A stretch of 64,000 bases of DNA from Saururus chinensis (GCA_035235625.1 CP141142.1:28654995-28718994), one strand, 5' to 3'; counted from the first letter of the stretch, positions 38,433-49,262 are shown. The notes: generated by a model not told the origin, from the sequence alone. Numbers and translations: made by a program.

Positions 38433-38765
38433 GTTATGATAAATGCATGTGGGAATATGTATGTTAGAGATACATCAATGCAAGTTAATGTTGATGTTAT
38501 GCATGTAGAATATGTATGTTAGAGATACATCCATACAGGTTGATGTTGATGTTATGCATGTGGAATATGTATGTTAGAGATACATCCATGCAGGTTGATG
38601 TTGATGTTATGCATGTGGAATATGTATATTAGAGATACATTAATGCAGGTTGATGTTGTTGTTATGCTTGTGGAATATGTATGTTAGAGATACATCCATG
38701 CAGGTTGATGTTGATGTTATGCATGTGGGAATATGTATGTTAGAAATACATCTCATGCAGGGTGG
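38433..38765. repeat. 55-bp minisatellite in solo LTR A, about 6 copies
   Basis: The unit includes GTTATGCATGTGGAATATGT, ATGTTAGAGATACATCCATG and CAGGTTGATGTTGAT. Present as inverted, about 56-bp units in copy B (44,937-45,172). Confidence 0.92.
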
Positions 38766-39417
38766 TTATGATGAGAATGAAATTATGTGGATTATGCACT
38801 ATGATGCAGTTTTAGGTGATGTGTATGTGTGATTAGAGAATGATGCACCATGTAAATCTTTGATCTAAATGATCTTATTACTATGCTATCGTATTTTCGA
38901 TGTTGATAGTGATATTAAAAACCATTGCTGAGTTTGTTAAACTCACCCCTCTTTCTTGTGTTTTGATTTGGGGCTGCGTGGTGCGACACGCAGATGGACA
39001 GGATCTCCTCTTTGAGGAAAGGTCGAAGATGGCTTAGATGTGATCATGAAGATCGTTGTGTGACTTATCTTCTTTGGTTTTATGCTTTATGTTAGAACCT
39101 TTGTGTAGGGTTCTTTGTTTTGGATTATGTCATATTTTACAGTTATGTTGCTTAAGTCTTATTTTGAGCCAGTGTGGGCTAATTAACTAAGCATGTGGGT
39201 TTGAGATTAGTTGTTTACTTTGTGATAAGCAACACTCTTTCTTTCCCTTTTTATTTACTCTTGCTCAAAGGATTGTGCGTACTTCATAATTCTGTTAACC
39301 GCCCGTGGTTAGGGTTAAGTCTTCCGCTAAATCGTTTCTCAATTTCACTTCGTCGCCCCCGCGAGCTTGACCGGCCCTTGGACCCCAGCTCGGGTCGGGC
39401 ATCGCCGGGGTGTGATA

Positions 39418-39715
39418 GAAAGAGGGGGGAGAGAGTGAAGAGAGAGAAAGAGGGGGGAGAGAGTGTGAGTGAAGAGAGAATGAAGAGACAGGAGAGATAG
39501 AGAAGAGAGAGGAGAGAGACAGAGAGATAGCCAAAAGAGAGGAGAGAGTGAATAGAGAGAGAAGTGAAAGAAAGAGGAGAGAGAGTTAAAAGAGAGAGGA
39601 GAGAGAGTGAAGAGAGTGAGGAGGGAGAGAGTGAATAGAGAGAGAAGAGAGAGAAAGTGGAGAGAGAGTGAAGAGAGAGATAGGAGAGAGAGAGAGATGA
39701 GAGGAGATAAGACAA
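39418..39715. repeat. Polypurine (GA-rich) arm
   Basis: Nearly pure GA on the plus strand, with GAGAGAGTGAAGAGAGAGAA motifs. The open frames here are low-complexity SLSLLSL artefacts. Confidence 0.95.
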
Positions 39716-40222
39716 AATTAGGTCATTATTTATTTCGTCATTTAAATATTTTTAACAACATTTAGGTAAATATTACGTAGCCAAAACGAACACCATTTAA
39801 GTAAATATTTTTCTCTCTCCACTATTTTGGTGAATAATTTTTTTTAACATTATATATAATTTTCCTTTCTTCTAAAAAACAAAATTAATACATTTGCCCA
39901 TAATGTAATAATTTCGTTCTTCTAAAAATCAGTATACTTACCCATTATCTATTAATTTCATCATTCTAAAAGACGAAATCAGTACATTTGCCCACAATGA
40001 TAGCATGCTAAGTATACTTCCTACAACATATTGATTTCGTCCTTGGACAAAATCTTTGTAAAATAAGTTTCACCCTTTTAAAAGATGAAACTCATAAGAA
40101 AATTTAAAAAACCACGTAAGCACCCGCACTTTGTCCAAGAAAAAATAACACCATATAAAGAATTAAGTTTCTCTCTACATTATTTAAGTAATTATTTTTG
40201 TTAATATTATTTATATAATTTT

Positions 40223-40745
40223 GGGAAATAACCTATTTTAGAAAATATTTTTGAAAGTGGTGTTGATTTTCGCCATGGAGGCACCAGCCAAGCGTTGTAT
40301 GTTTGTTTTGAACTAAACATTTTATTAATATATGTGATGTTTGATTTATATATTTTATAAACATTTATATTTGTATGTTGTGTAGATGATAGTTGATCTA
40401 GATAAATTTGATGTTGTGTGGATGTTGAAACTTGATGTGTGGAATGTACATGGATAATGTTAATTTCAGTTGTAAGTTATTTTAAAAAAATTATGAATTA
40501 GATTTCGTCCTTTTAAAGGACAAAATTAGCTTTGAAGTGGGAATGAAGTAAATTGAAATTTACAAGGACCCTGAAGGATGAAATTAGGTTTTGTCCTTTA
40601 AAATGACAAAATCAATGAGGAGCTTATTTTGTCATTCTAAAGGACGAAATCATGTAATTTGTATAGATTTTGTCTTTTGGACGGATGAAATCAACTTAAA
40701 GATGATTTCGTCCCAGTTATAATGTTTTAAAAAAAGTCATCTCTC
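40223..40745 (+). mobile_element. Internally deleted derivative of the PMD-carrying MULE
   Basis: Starts GGGAAATAACC and GTGGTGTTGATTTTCGCC (the left TIR zone of the 54,835 copy). At about 40,300 it jumps straight to TATGTTTGTTTTGAACTAAA and then follows element 1 from about 54,392 to 54,715 (shared GATGATAGTTGAT.TAGATAAATTTG, TGTGTGGATGTTGAAACTTG). So the transposase and PMD genes were removed by one internal deletion. It carries hairpins TTTCGTCC..GGAC.AAA at 40,504-40,530 and 40,637-40,660. Confidence 0.78.
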
Positions 40746-41450
40746 ATATATTTTCCCAACCAAATACAAAGCCACCTGCTTTTAACTAAACATTGCACAA
40801 TCACAAACTACATATTACATATACTCAATATCAAGAATATTTTTGTAACCTATATGCGGACTCTAATAATGCAATATTTCAAAAAATACACACCTCAAAC
40901 CCGCCATGCTTCTTCACTTTGTGGCCATTTTCCGGTGACCCTGCCACGATAGACGAACTGGGTTCGATTGTGCCAATGCACGACCTAAGTGAATGAGGGG
41001 CCCTTTTCGACTGGACGGAGAGGATATGGAAAAGAGGAGGAGCTGAGGGCGGAAGATATCTAGAAGAAGACGATGGAGGAGGTAGGGGAGGAGGAGAGGA
41101 GTACGGTGGCTCCTGGAGAGGGAGCCACCGTTGTATCTTTTCGTCTCCCATGAAGGCTTTGGGCTTCATCTCTTTTTATATTGTCAAAGTGTATTATTGG
41201 CAATTCAAACGCGCATGTGGAAAAGTCGAATGTACGTAAGTCTAATTGTGCAAAATAGATTTACTTGGCCTAAATTTGTATTTCGGCCAACTGTGAGGTC
41301 TATTTCTAAAAAAATTTCAAGAAGGCAGAACATCAGTCCAACAGAGAGGTACATAACGAAATTAATACAACCAAAGTAAGAGCGCAGATTCTAAAAATAT
41401 TATCAAGAAACCAACTTTAAAAGGGAATAAAAAACATGTCATGCAAAACT
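40746..41450. other. Unassigned stretch left of the RING-H2 gene
   Basis: A 96-codon minus-strand frame (40,879-41,169) is proline-rich (EPPYSSPPPLPPPSSSS) and has a TATA-like TATAAAAAG about 10-20 bp upstream of its ATG, too close to be a normal promoter. I recognise no domain. It could be a small orphan gene or low-complexity chance; I do not call it. Confidence 0.4.
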
Positions 41451-41505
41451 TTGCAAAAGAATTAACAGATACAATATATTACATAAAAAGAGTAAACCGG
41501 GCTGT

Positions 41506-41511
41506 TTTATT
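41506..41511 (-). terminator. Poly(A) signal of the RING-H2 gene
   Basis: AATAAA on the minus strand, about 105 bp after the stop codon. Confidence 0.5.
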
Positions 41512-41613
41512 ACAATATATTGGTTGTACATGGGGGGGACATAATGAGCCTTACCCCAAGAAAAGGATAAAAAAAAGGATTCAAGCAAAACTAATCTAAA
41601 TTCTAGAAGAAGT

Positions 41614-42279
41614 TCATATCTTGGCTCGGCAGTTAGAGCAAGAATTCTTGTTCTCCAGCCATGGCAAAATACAATTGGAATGAAAGAGATGTTTGCATGG
41701 CATCCTGATGATTTCCTCCCCTTCCACAATGTCTTGTGTGCATATAGTACATGCACTCGAACAATCTTTACTCATGGCCGCCCCTCTCTCCAACGCCTGC
41801 ACCGCACTCTTTGACGACGGGGTGACTGTGAACTCGGCCTCCTGAGCTGACTCCATCAAAGCAAGCTGTTCCAAGACCTCCTCATACACCCATATAGTGT
41901 CCACCATAAGCGTCACTTGAACCTCTGTGATACTGTTGTGCTTGACGTGGGCTTTCGCTGCAGAATCCCATATGCTACACACAGCTTCGGTCAGTTCACT
42001 GGCATTTCGCGGGGAGACCTCCCAAAGCTGCAGATCCTTGAAGATCTTGTCCTTGAGTTGCTCGTGCTGGAAGTAGACTTTTTTCTTGCCAAAAGCATTG
42101 TAGGGGCGCCAAGAGAAGGGGACAATAGTCCCTCGCGAAGAGTAAAAGCCCCACCTATCCTTGTAAATCAGGCAAAGATGGAGCACAAACTTGGCTTCCT
42201 TCACTTTGGCTTCCTTCACCTTTGACGAAGAATATTGAATCTCGCACTTCTGGATGCGATTCACCATGATGTCGTCCAT
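41614..42279 (-). CDS. RING-H2 finger protein, probable E3 ubiquitin ligase (221 aa)
   Basis: An intact single-exon frame. The C-terminus (residues about 178-218) is a complete C3H2C3 RING: CTIC, 14 residues, then CKHLFH, NC, 10 residues, CSNC, with the usual W after H2-C (PWLENK) and a hydrophobic I/V..GEE. RING-H2 proteins recruit an E2 enzyme and pass ubiquitin to substrates. Residues 1-175 have no domain I recognise; they include a basic VKEAKVKEAK repeat near residues 21-30 and an acidic amphipathic region (about 118-145). No signal peptide or membrane segment. The first ATG is used because MDDIMVN is at the 5' end of the frame and a TATA-like AATAAATA lies about 70 bp upstream. It stands alone among transposons. 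Substrate unknown. Confidence 0.82.
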   Translation of the reverse strand: MDDIMVNRIQKCEIQYSSSKVKEAKVKEAKFVLHLCLIYKDRWGFYSSRGTIVPFSWRPYNAFGKKKVYFQHEQLKDKIFKDLQLWEVSPRNASELTEAVCSIWDSAAKAHVKHNSITEVQVTLMVDTIWVYEEVLEQLALMESAQEAEFTVTPSSKSAVQALERGAAMSKDCSSACTICTQDIVEGEEIIRMPCKHLFHSNCILPWLENKNSCSNCRAKI

Positions 42280-42346
42280 CGAAGATTACAGATGAACCAC
42301 CACCCTTGCAGATTGAAGATGTACTAAGGATCGGAGAAGCTGGGTT

Positions 42347-42355
42347 GCTATTTAT
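42347..42355 (-). promoter_or_regulatory. TATA-like element of the RING-H2 gene
   Basis: CAATAAATAG on the minus strand, about 70 bp upstream of the ATG. Confidence 0.4.
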
Positions 42356-42699
42356 TGAACGCTTCAGGCAGAAAGATTGGACGTAAGAAGAACGCAGAGA
42401 TGGGAAGACTCAGGCCTGAAGTGGTGAAAGGTGGAAACTTGCCTATTTCGATCCATGTTATCAAAATGGAAGTTTCCCTGGATCTCGACTTAGTACGTGG
42501 TATGGGGTTGCGTCATATTTCAGGCGAGTGAGGATCGGCCCATGCTTGTTCTGTATCCAATCTCTGACTACCGTAGTGGCACTCCAAGACTATAGACCGC
42601 ACTAATCTAATAGATCTATTCATATGTTGCTTTCCTTGTGTCCCTGATGACAAAGCATAATTGCTCGCATCCGAACCACTCACACAACCTCTAGCCATC

Positions 42700-44281
42700 T
42701 AAAGGTAGGAAATTTTCTAAGGCTAAAGATAAATTAGGAAATAAAATGATGATTAGAGCAACCAAAAATTTATCAAATGTTGAATAAAAAATTTGCCTAA
42801 ATTTTCAATTTATGAAAATATCCCTAATAAAATTGTCACTCAATTGTTTAAAATTTCAGAATGTTATAGAGATTAGTATTCTAAACATGATTTACAACAA
42901 AACAATTATCAATTTTTCCTCTAATTGCATACTTTTCCAAAATTTCACAATAAGGTGAGATTTTGAAAGTGCATCTTGAAAAATTAGTGGAAAGTGCATG
43001 TTTAATGACAAAAACGTGTAAAAATTGAAAGGATTGCAAGTCTAAGCATAAGTAACAATTCTATTGGTTCAAAAAGCATGAAAATTGATTTGGAAAACCC
43101 AAAAAATCAAAAATTGAGAAAATATGACACGTACTTTAAATTTTGGGGATTTCTTGTACTTCTTGAATGAGCAAAATTCACACAAAAATGCCTTCAACAA
43201 GCAAACATCACTTTTTTTAGCATGACCTTGCTTCTGGTCGATAGCCCTTACGCACCATTGGGAACTGCAAATCATTTGGCCAGAGTGCAGTTAACCCTCA
43301 TCTTGTCGTGATCACACGTTTCTTAAATCTTCTAGTCGGTAGCTCTCTCTACTAGGCGATGCCTTTGGCCACCGACTTAGCCACTGGCACCATCGTGTGC
43401 TTGTCATCAAACTCCATGGATTACAAAGTAGGGGATTTTAAACTTGTAATTTCATGATAGTATATTTTGAATGTTTAGTAGCATGCTAGGATTATAAAGG
43501 ATGAATGTTGTGGTTGATCAATGATAATTTGTGTGTATAATGTATGAAGGGGAACTATTGTATTGGGTAAGATGAGAGTTAATTATGTTTGTATGTGTCT
43601 GGACTTGTATATTAAACTTTAGACTCAAACTGTTGTGGAACTTGTACTTAGAGAAGCCTGAGAAGTATTTGTTATTAATCCCTTGGTCATGGAAATTTGT
43701 TTTTATGATTTGTTTCAATTAATGTCTAAGAATGTTTGGTTTGGTCGTGTGATGATTTAAAAAAATATGTTGGAAAACAAATGTGTAAGGATTTAAATTT
43801 ATATAAATCATTTTTAAAGATTTTAGATTTCTTTCTCAATTTACAGTCATTATATTGCAAAAAAAATCCATAAATTTTAAAGAAAATGTTTATAAAAATC
43901 TCTATATCACAACACAGGTGTATGGAATGGTGAAACTTGAGCATACAAGATGAATGAGGATTTTTATAATTGATCATGCAAGATGTGAATGGAATGATAA
44001 TACTTGTTCATATAGGATGTGAATTGATTATGAAATATGAATAAATGTGTAGGTTGTGTGTATGTGATCATGAAATATGATAGAGATCATAATGCACATG
44101 TGTTGTTTAAGGATGTGCTAAACATTCCACCTTAAGGAGTCAAATTTAAAACATGAGTTCAACATATCTAAATAAAACCATGTTAAAAAAATTAAGTGTT
44201 AAAAATAAAAATACCCTACCTCTCTCCTAATGGAGCACCCTCAACTAAGTGGCCCATCTCAATAATTGGTCGGCCGACGTG
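42700..44281. other. Non-coding stretch with an old dispersed repeat (43,330-43,560)
   Basis: Very AT-rich. 43,330-43,560 is homologous to the reverse complement of 27,290-27,520. Otherwise only small AT-rich frames with no motif. Confidence 0.5.
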
Positions 44282-44286
44282 TAAAT

Positions 44287-47200
44287 TGTCACGCCCTAGC
44301 AATGCCCAACCTGAGCCGAACCTGGTCCAAGGGCCGGTCAAGCACGCGGGGGCAACGAAGAAAAATTGAGAAACGATTTAACGGAAGACTTAACCCTAAC
44401 CACGAGCGATTAACAGAATTACGCAGTACACACAATCCTTTAAGCAAGAGTAAATAAGAAGGAAAGAAATAATGTTGCTTATCACAAAGTAGACAACTAA
44501 ACTCAAACCCACATGCTTAGTTAACTATCCCACACTGGCTCAAAATAAGTCTTAAGCAAACATAACTGTAATATGTGACATCAATCCAAAACAAAGAACC
44601 CTACACAAAGGTTCTAACATAAAGCATAAAACCAAAGAAGATAAGTCACACAACGATCTCCATGATCACATCCAAGCCATCTCCGACCTTTCCTCAAAGA
44701 GGAGATCCTGTCCGTCTGTGTGTTGCACCATGTAGCCCCAAATCAAAACACAAGAAAGAGGGGTGAGTTTAATAAACTCAGCAATGATTTTTAATATCAC
44801 TATCAACATCGAAAAGACGATAGCATAGCAATACGATCATTAAGATCAAAGATTTACATGGTGCATCATTTTCTGATCACACATACACATCACTTAAAAC
44901 TGCATCATAGTGCATAATTCAAATAATGTCATTCTCATCATAACATCCTGCATGAAATGTATCTCTAACATACATATTCCATCTTGCATCACATCAAAAT
45001 CAACCTGCATGGATGTATCTCTAACATACATATTCCCACATACATCATATAATAATCAACCTGCATGGATGTATCTCTAACATACATATTCCCACATGCA
45101 TCATATCATAATCAACCTGCATGGATGTATCTCTAACATACATATTCCCACATGCATCATATCATAATTACCCTGTATCAAGGAGTAATCACAAATTTGG
45201 TGTCACACAGATGGGACATAGACAAAGCCACAAAAGTGTGTCATGGTCCAAAATTCTACATAAGAATTAAAGAAAGATCGGGGTTGTCAATCCCAAATGT
45301 TGCTCGCCCTGGACGATCCTGGCCAAGGATGTTCCATTCTCACACAGAGAATCTAGAGCAGGGGTGTTCGCCCAGGGACATCTCCTGCGGAGGGAAGAGC
45401 CCGAGTTCTCACACAGAGAACCCTAGAACACGTAGTAGCGGGTGCACATGGCATACCACACTGGATTCTCAGGGTCCAGATGACACTCATAATAACATTC
45501 TCACAATCCGCAAGACAAGTACACAACTCGTCCCCACATAATTCCATTCAATTAAACTCAACTCAGGGAGTGCACTCGTTCCACACAGGAACTCTAATCA
45601 AAACATGTCCTTTCGAACCAATCAACTTACGATTAATCCACGACCGATCAATCCGGCATACAATTTTTACCACATTGCATCCAATCGGTCAAATTCAATT
45701 AACCTCGATGAAGCCTCAATTGGAAATTCATTTTCATGATGCATGCAGCATGGTACATACGTAGGCAAGGCATACATAAATCCTAATCCATGATAAGTGC
45801 TCTCATCAGCCCCTAATGCATCATTCATAATCACAATGTCAAGCTTCAACATCATCCTTTAACCCCCACATGTGTGTGTAACTAGTAGAAGCAATTTACA
45901 CAATGCATGCCAACATGCTTGAAATTAAACTCACTACCACACTACACATGTGAATTACCATCTAAACATGAATTCTAGCAGAAATCATAGGAGAAAAATC
46001 GTTGAAATCATAACTCAAATGAAAATTCAACCACAAAGGTTAAAAATATATAAGATCATTCATTTCATCCTTGAGTCATAGCATTCACCAACATCCACAC
46101 ATCAACTAACCACATTCTATCATGACAAATCAGTCCAATAATAGGTTGTAGTCCTACTGAAAATATGTTTAACCAAAGGAATCAACCATTCATAATTTCA
46201 AGATGACAATTCCAACATCATGCTACAAACCATAAGTCATTCCACAAACCTCTAAGCATATATCTCAACTCCATAACCTCAATAGCATGCCTTTCCAGTA
46301 GCATAACATAGCTTAAAATGCTCCACATTTATATAAAATTGGCAAGATAAAGTGGAATCATCGAAATAAACATCATGCATTAAAACACAATTTTGCTGTG
46401 TAGCCATTCAAACGCCCTTCAAGCCGTTCGATCGGCTAAACGGGAAAAATTCAAATTCACAGTTTGGCCGTTCGAACGCCAAGCAGTCCGTTCGATCGGC
46501 TGAACTGAAAAACTGACGTTCCGATAGTGTTGCCGTTCAAATGCCCAGAAGGCCGTTCGAACGCCAACAAGGCAGAACTGGTCATCTTCTTCCTTTCGCA
46601 AATCCAAACCAAAACATCATTGATAACATTTCAAATCAACATCTAACACCTTAATCATCATCAAAAGTCCTTCATGACTTCTAGAATGTTAAACCATATC
46701 ATAATAATACAAAACCCTAAGAAATTGGGATTAAATATTTCTATTTTCTAATCATGTCATTAATACACTAAATGAAATAACTCCATTCGAAATAAGCCAA
46801 AAATCAAGAGTTTTACCATGGATAAACTGAAGTTTCGAAAATCCATTACCTTAGCACTTGATTAAGCTCGGTTTTGAGGGTCACCCTTCTTGAAACCTTC
46901 CAAAAACATAGAGTTTGGATTGAACTCCATTAAAAATCAATTTACCAAAGAAATCCCTAATTAAAACTTAGATCTAGGGCTTGTTGAACATAAAAATCAA
47001 AATTTGAAAGCTAGGGTTTGTAGAAAAACACAAATCAGTAGTTTTTGATATCCAAAAATGAATTGAAACAAGGGGGAAATGGTAGATTTGGAAGAGATTA
47101 AGAAGAAAGCTAGGGTTTAGTGTTTAATTAGAGTAGGCTTACCTTAATTGTCTTCTAATCCGGGCCTAATTGGGGATTAGGCTAGACCTCCCTCCTTAGC

Positions 47201-47647
47201 CTATTCCCAAAAATGGAAATGACTCAGGTTTGCCCTTTTATAGTAAGGGCTGGGGTATGCATGGGTAAGTTATGGGGTGTAAATAGGAAAAGTAAGCTAA
47301 AAATAGGTATTTTATAAATTTAGGCACTAATTAAGCCTAAGAAAATTCTAAAATTTTTTGCATGACCTTAAGTAGATATCTAGGTTCATTTGACACAAAA
47401 ACTGAAATTTCGACGGTTGGGCCCACAGTGGTCCTGCCAAAACCCTAATTTTATAAAAAATAGTAAAAATTCAGAAAAATCCCAAAAATTCATATTTATT
47501 TTAAAATCACTAATCTTAAAGTTGATTAAAACCATCATAAATACTATTTATTTACGAAATCACCGAATAGATCAGAAAATGCATTAATCTCACGATAACC
47601 GATAATTAAAGAAAACAAAACCCGGTTTAGAGATGAGGGTCCTTACA
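44287..47647 (-). mobile_element. Solo LTR, same family, copy B, inverted (3,361 bp)
   Basis: On the minus strand TGTAAGGACCCTCATCTC to AGGGCGTGACA, with canonical TG...CA ends and perfect TSD TAAAT (44,282-44,286 and 47,648-47,652). It aligns with copy A along its full length in inverted orientation and keeps the intact CA end that A and C have lost or changed. The TTCGAACG palindromes lie at 46,400-46,570 and the minisatellite at 44,937-45,172. Open frames inside (45,152-45,764) are non-coding shadows. Confidence 0.93.
44937..45172. repeat. Minisatellite in solo LTR B, about 4 copies of 56 bp
   Basis: AATCAACCTGCATGGATGTA / TCTCTAACATACATATTCCC units; the reverse complement of the copy A unit. 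Confidence 0.9.
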
Positions 47648-48844
47648 TAAATACTCCCATGACTATAGCTATCACAAAATATGATAAAAATTATTAAAAA
47701 ATATGAAGAATTATGCATGTAAAATCAACTTGCACACCGGTGGCTCAAGCCGGCCCAAACAAAACGTATTTCGTCCTTTGGAAGGATGAAATCATCTTTG
47801 TTTTATTCACGTGCCAATTCTCCTCATGTGATGTCCTCAACCCCGCCATGCTTCTTCTCATGCGACGTCCCCAAATCCAACTCTGTCACGCCCTAAGAGT
47901 GCGCCGCTGTCCCAAAATTGTTGTTCTGTTGGCCTCCTCTCCTCCTCCTATCCACTTTCTCTCTCTTCATCTCCCTTGTCCGTCTCCACTCACTATCTTC
48001 ACTGTCTGGAATCAGCTGCCTCCGGGAGAAATCACCACAAGGAAGTGCATAGCCTCCACTCTCCTCCATTCCTGCCTTGGACATTGACGCCTAGAGTGCC
48101 ACCGGCAACGGAGATAGATAGATTCTATCATTTGATCCAGTGCCTCTGCCCCTTGGTATAAGGTACTCGATTGACTGTTAAATGTGCATTTCATTTTTTG
48201 ATTTAAGATTTTTTTTTGAATTTCACACATAATTTTTAGATTTTGTTTATCTATTTATACAAAAAAAGATGAATTTTGCAGTGAAATTTGGTAGGCATGT
48301 ATGGAGGATTGAGGAACTACCCTTATTCATGATTTTTTTTATAAATTTTGCACATGATTCTTAGATTTGTTTGTCTGCCTATAAAAAAAAGATGAATTTT
48401 GCAGTGAAATTTGGTAGGCATGTATGGAAAATTGACATGTTTATAATTTTTTATTGTTTCTACTTTTGCTATTGTGTTTAGTTCATTATAACAAGATTGG
48501 CATCAAATTTATGTCTTGTCTACTTTCTCTGCCAAGGACTTCAAATTCACTTTAATGGTGGAATTGAAGTATAAAGTAATCTTTTGTATAATTTTTGTTA
48601 AAGGGTGAAAATAGATGTGCATAGGGTGAGGGGTTTAGCTATTGGGTTCGGGTGGCTAGTTACAATCGGAAGTTTGAGAAATGGTAGTATTATGACATAT
48701 TCCCTCTGACCTATATTAATAGCTACATTTTTTAGTTTATTTGAGAATACTTAAGGTAAATGCTTGTTGTTTTCTTATACTTGTAACTCGTCAATCTATC
48801 AATTGGATGTAGGTTTGCCTTGGATTTCTATTTGAATTTATTTT

Positions 48845-49070
48845 TTGTTCTGTTTAATATGGGGTGATGGGTGGCTGAAAGTGGGGCTGAGGGTGGAGGG
48901 GGATGGGGGAGGTAGGAGGAATAGGGAGGCCGGGAAGGGGGTTTGTTGGGAGAGGGGTTGGTTTTGGGTGGAGTCTGAAATGGTGATGAGGAAGAGGGAG
49001 GTTGGGAAGGAGGTATGGCGGGGAGAGGGGCTAGTGGTAGATGGGTGGAGGGAAGGGGGTGGGAAAATAA
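48845..49070. repeat. Purine/G-rich low-complexity tract
   Basis: GGGGATGGGGGAGG, GGGAGAGGGG and similar runs on the plus strand give several possible four-G-run clusters. It lies between the 5' end and the first exon of element 1; the matching place in element 2 lacks it. The 82-codon frame over it is an artefact. Confidence 0.6.
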
Positions 49071-49262
49071 GTAATTTTTTTTGTGAATTATGATGCTAGT
49101 TTTTATCTTAAAAGCTGATTTTGATAGTATGCAATTGATTTATTTAATGCTAGTTTTTATATCAAGCTCAATTAATCTCATGTTTCATTAAGTAGTTATT
49201 TTGAGGTAATTGATGAATGCATTATTTATGTAATTTATTGTTTATGAATTAAGTGGATAGAG

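Larger units (their letters stand above)
35939..39417 (+). mobile_element. Solo LTR, same family, copy A (3,479 bp)
   Basis: TGTAAGGACCCTCATCTC to CGCCGGGGTGTGATA (end CA now TA), flanked by perfect TSD GAAAG (35,934-35,938 and 39,418-39,422). It inserted into the purine-rich arm of the foldback MULE. TATA box ACTATAAAAGGGC at 36,360. It contains TTCGAACGGCC palindromes (37,040-37,195) and a 55-bp minisatellite. No PBS, PPT or coding sequence. About 3.5 kb is long for a solo LTR and suggests a large Ty3-type parent. Confidence 0.93.
35351..39865. mobile_element. Inner foldback MULE with polypyrimidine/polypurine arms (about 1.0 kb without nested LTR)
   Basis: The left arm TTTACCAAAATAGTGGAGAG (35,382-35,401), ATTTTGGCCACGTAGG and AATGACCTGATTTTGTCC runs into CTCTCT-rich DNA (35,545-35,700). 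The right arm on the opposite strand gives CACCAAAATAGTGGAGAGAG, GTTTTGGCTACGTA and AATGACCTAATTTTGTC, then CTCTCT-rich DNA (39,420-39,715). Arms exceed 300 bp each. Split by solo LTR A. Confidence 0.75.
35114..40222. mobile_element. Outer non-autonomous MULE with about 100-bp or longer TIRs (nested insertions inside)
   Basis: Left end GGGAAAATTACAAAAATAAT, then AGAGAGAAATTTATTTCCTA and ATGGTGTTCTTTTTGG; right end (reverse complement) CCCAAAATTATATAAATAAT, AGAGAGAAACTTAATTCTTT and ATGGTGTTATTTTTTC. The same TIR type bounds the autonomous copy at 54,835. The subterminal zones carry TTTTGTCC/GGACAAAA hairpins (35,253-35,282). No transposase. TSD not resolved: the right end directly abuts another element. 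Confidence 0.7.

Noticed and set aside
39284..39715. 143-codon minus-strand open frame
   Set aside because: Ser/Leu low-complexity translation of the GA-rich foldback arm; no real codon structure.
40879..41169. 96-codon proline-rich minus-strand frame next to the RING-H2 gene
   Set aside because: No recognised domain, and the TATA-like site is too close to the ATG. Kept only as a note on the stretch.
45152..45855. Overlapping open frames on both strands
   Set aside because: They lie inside solo LTR B. The minus-strand 45,667-45,855 frame has its twin at 37,733-37,933 in LTR A, which shows that it is just conserved LTR sequence.
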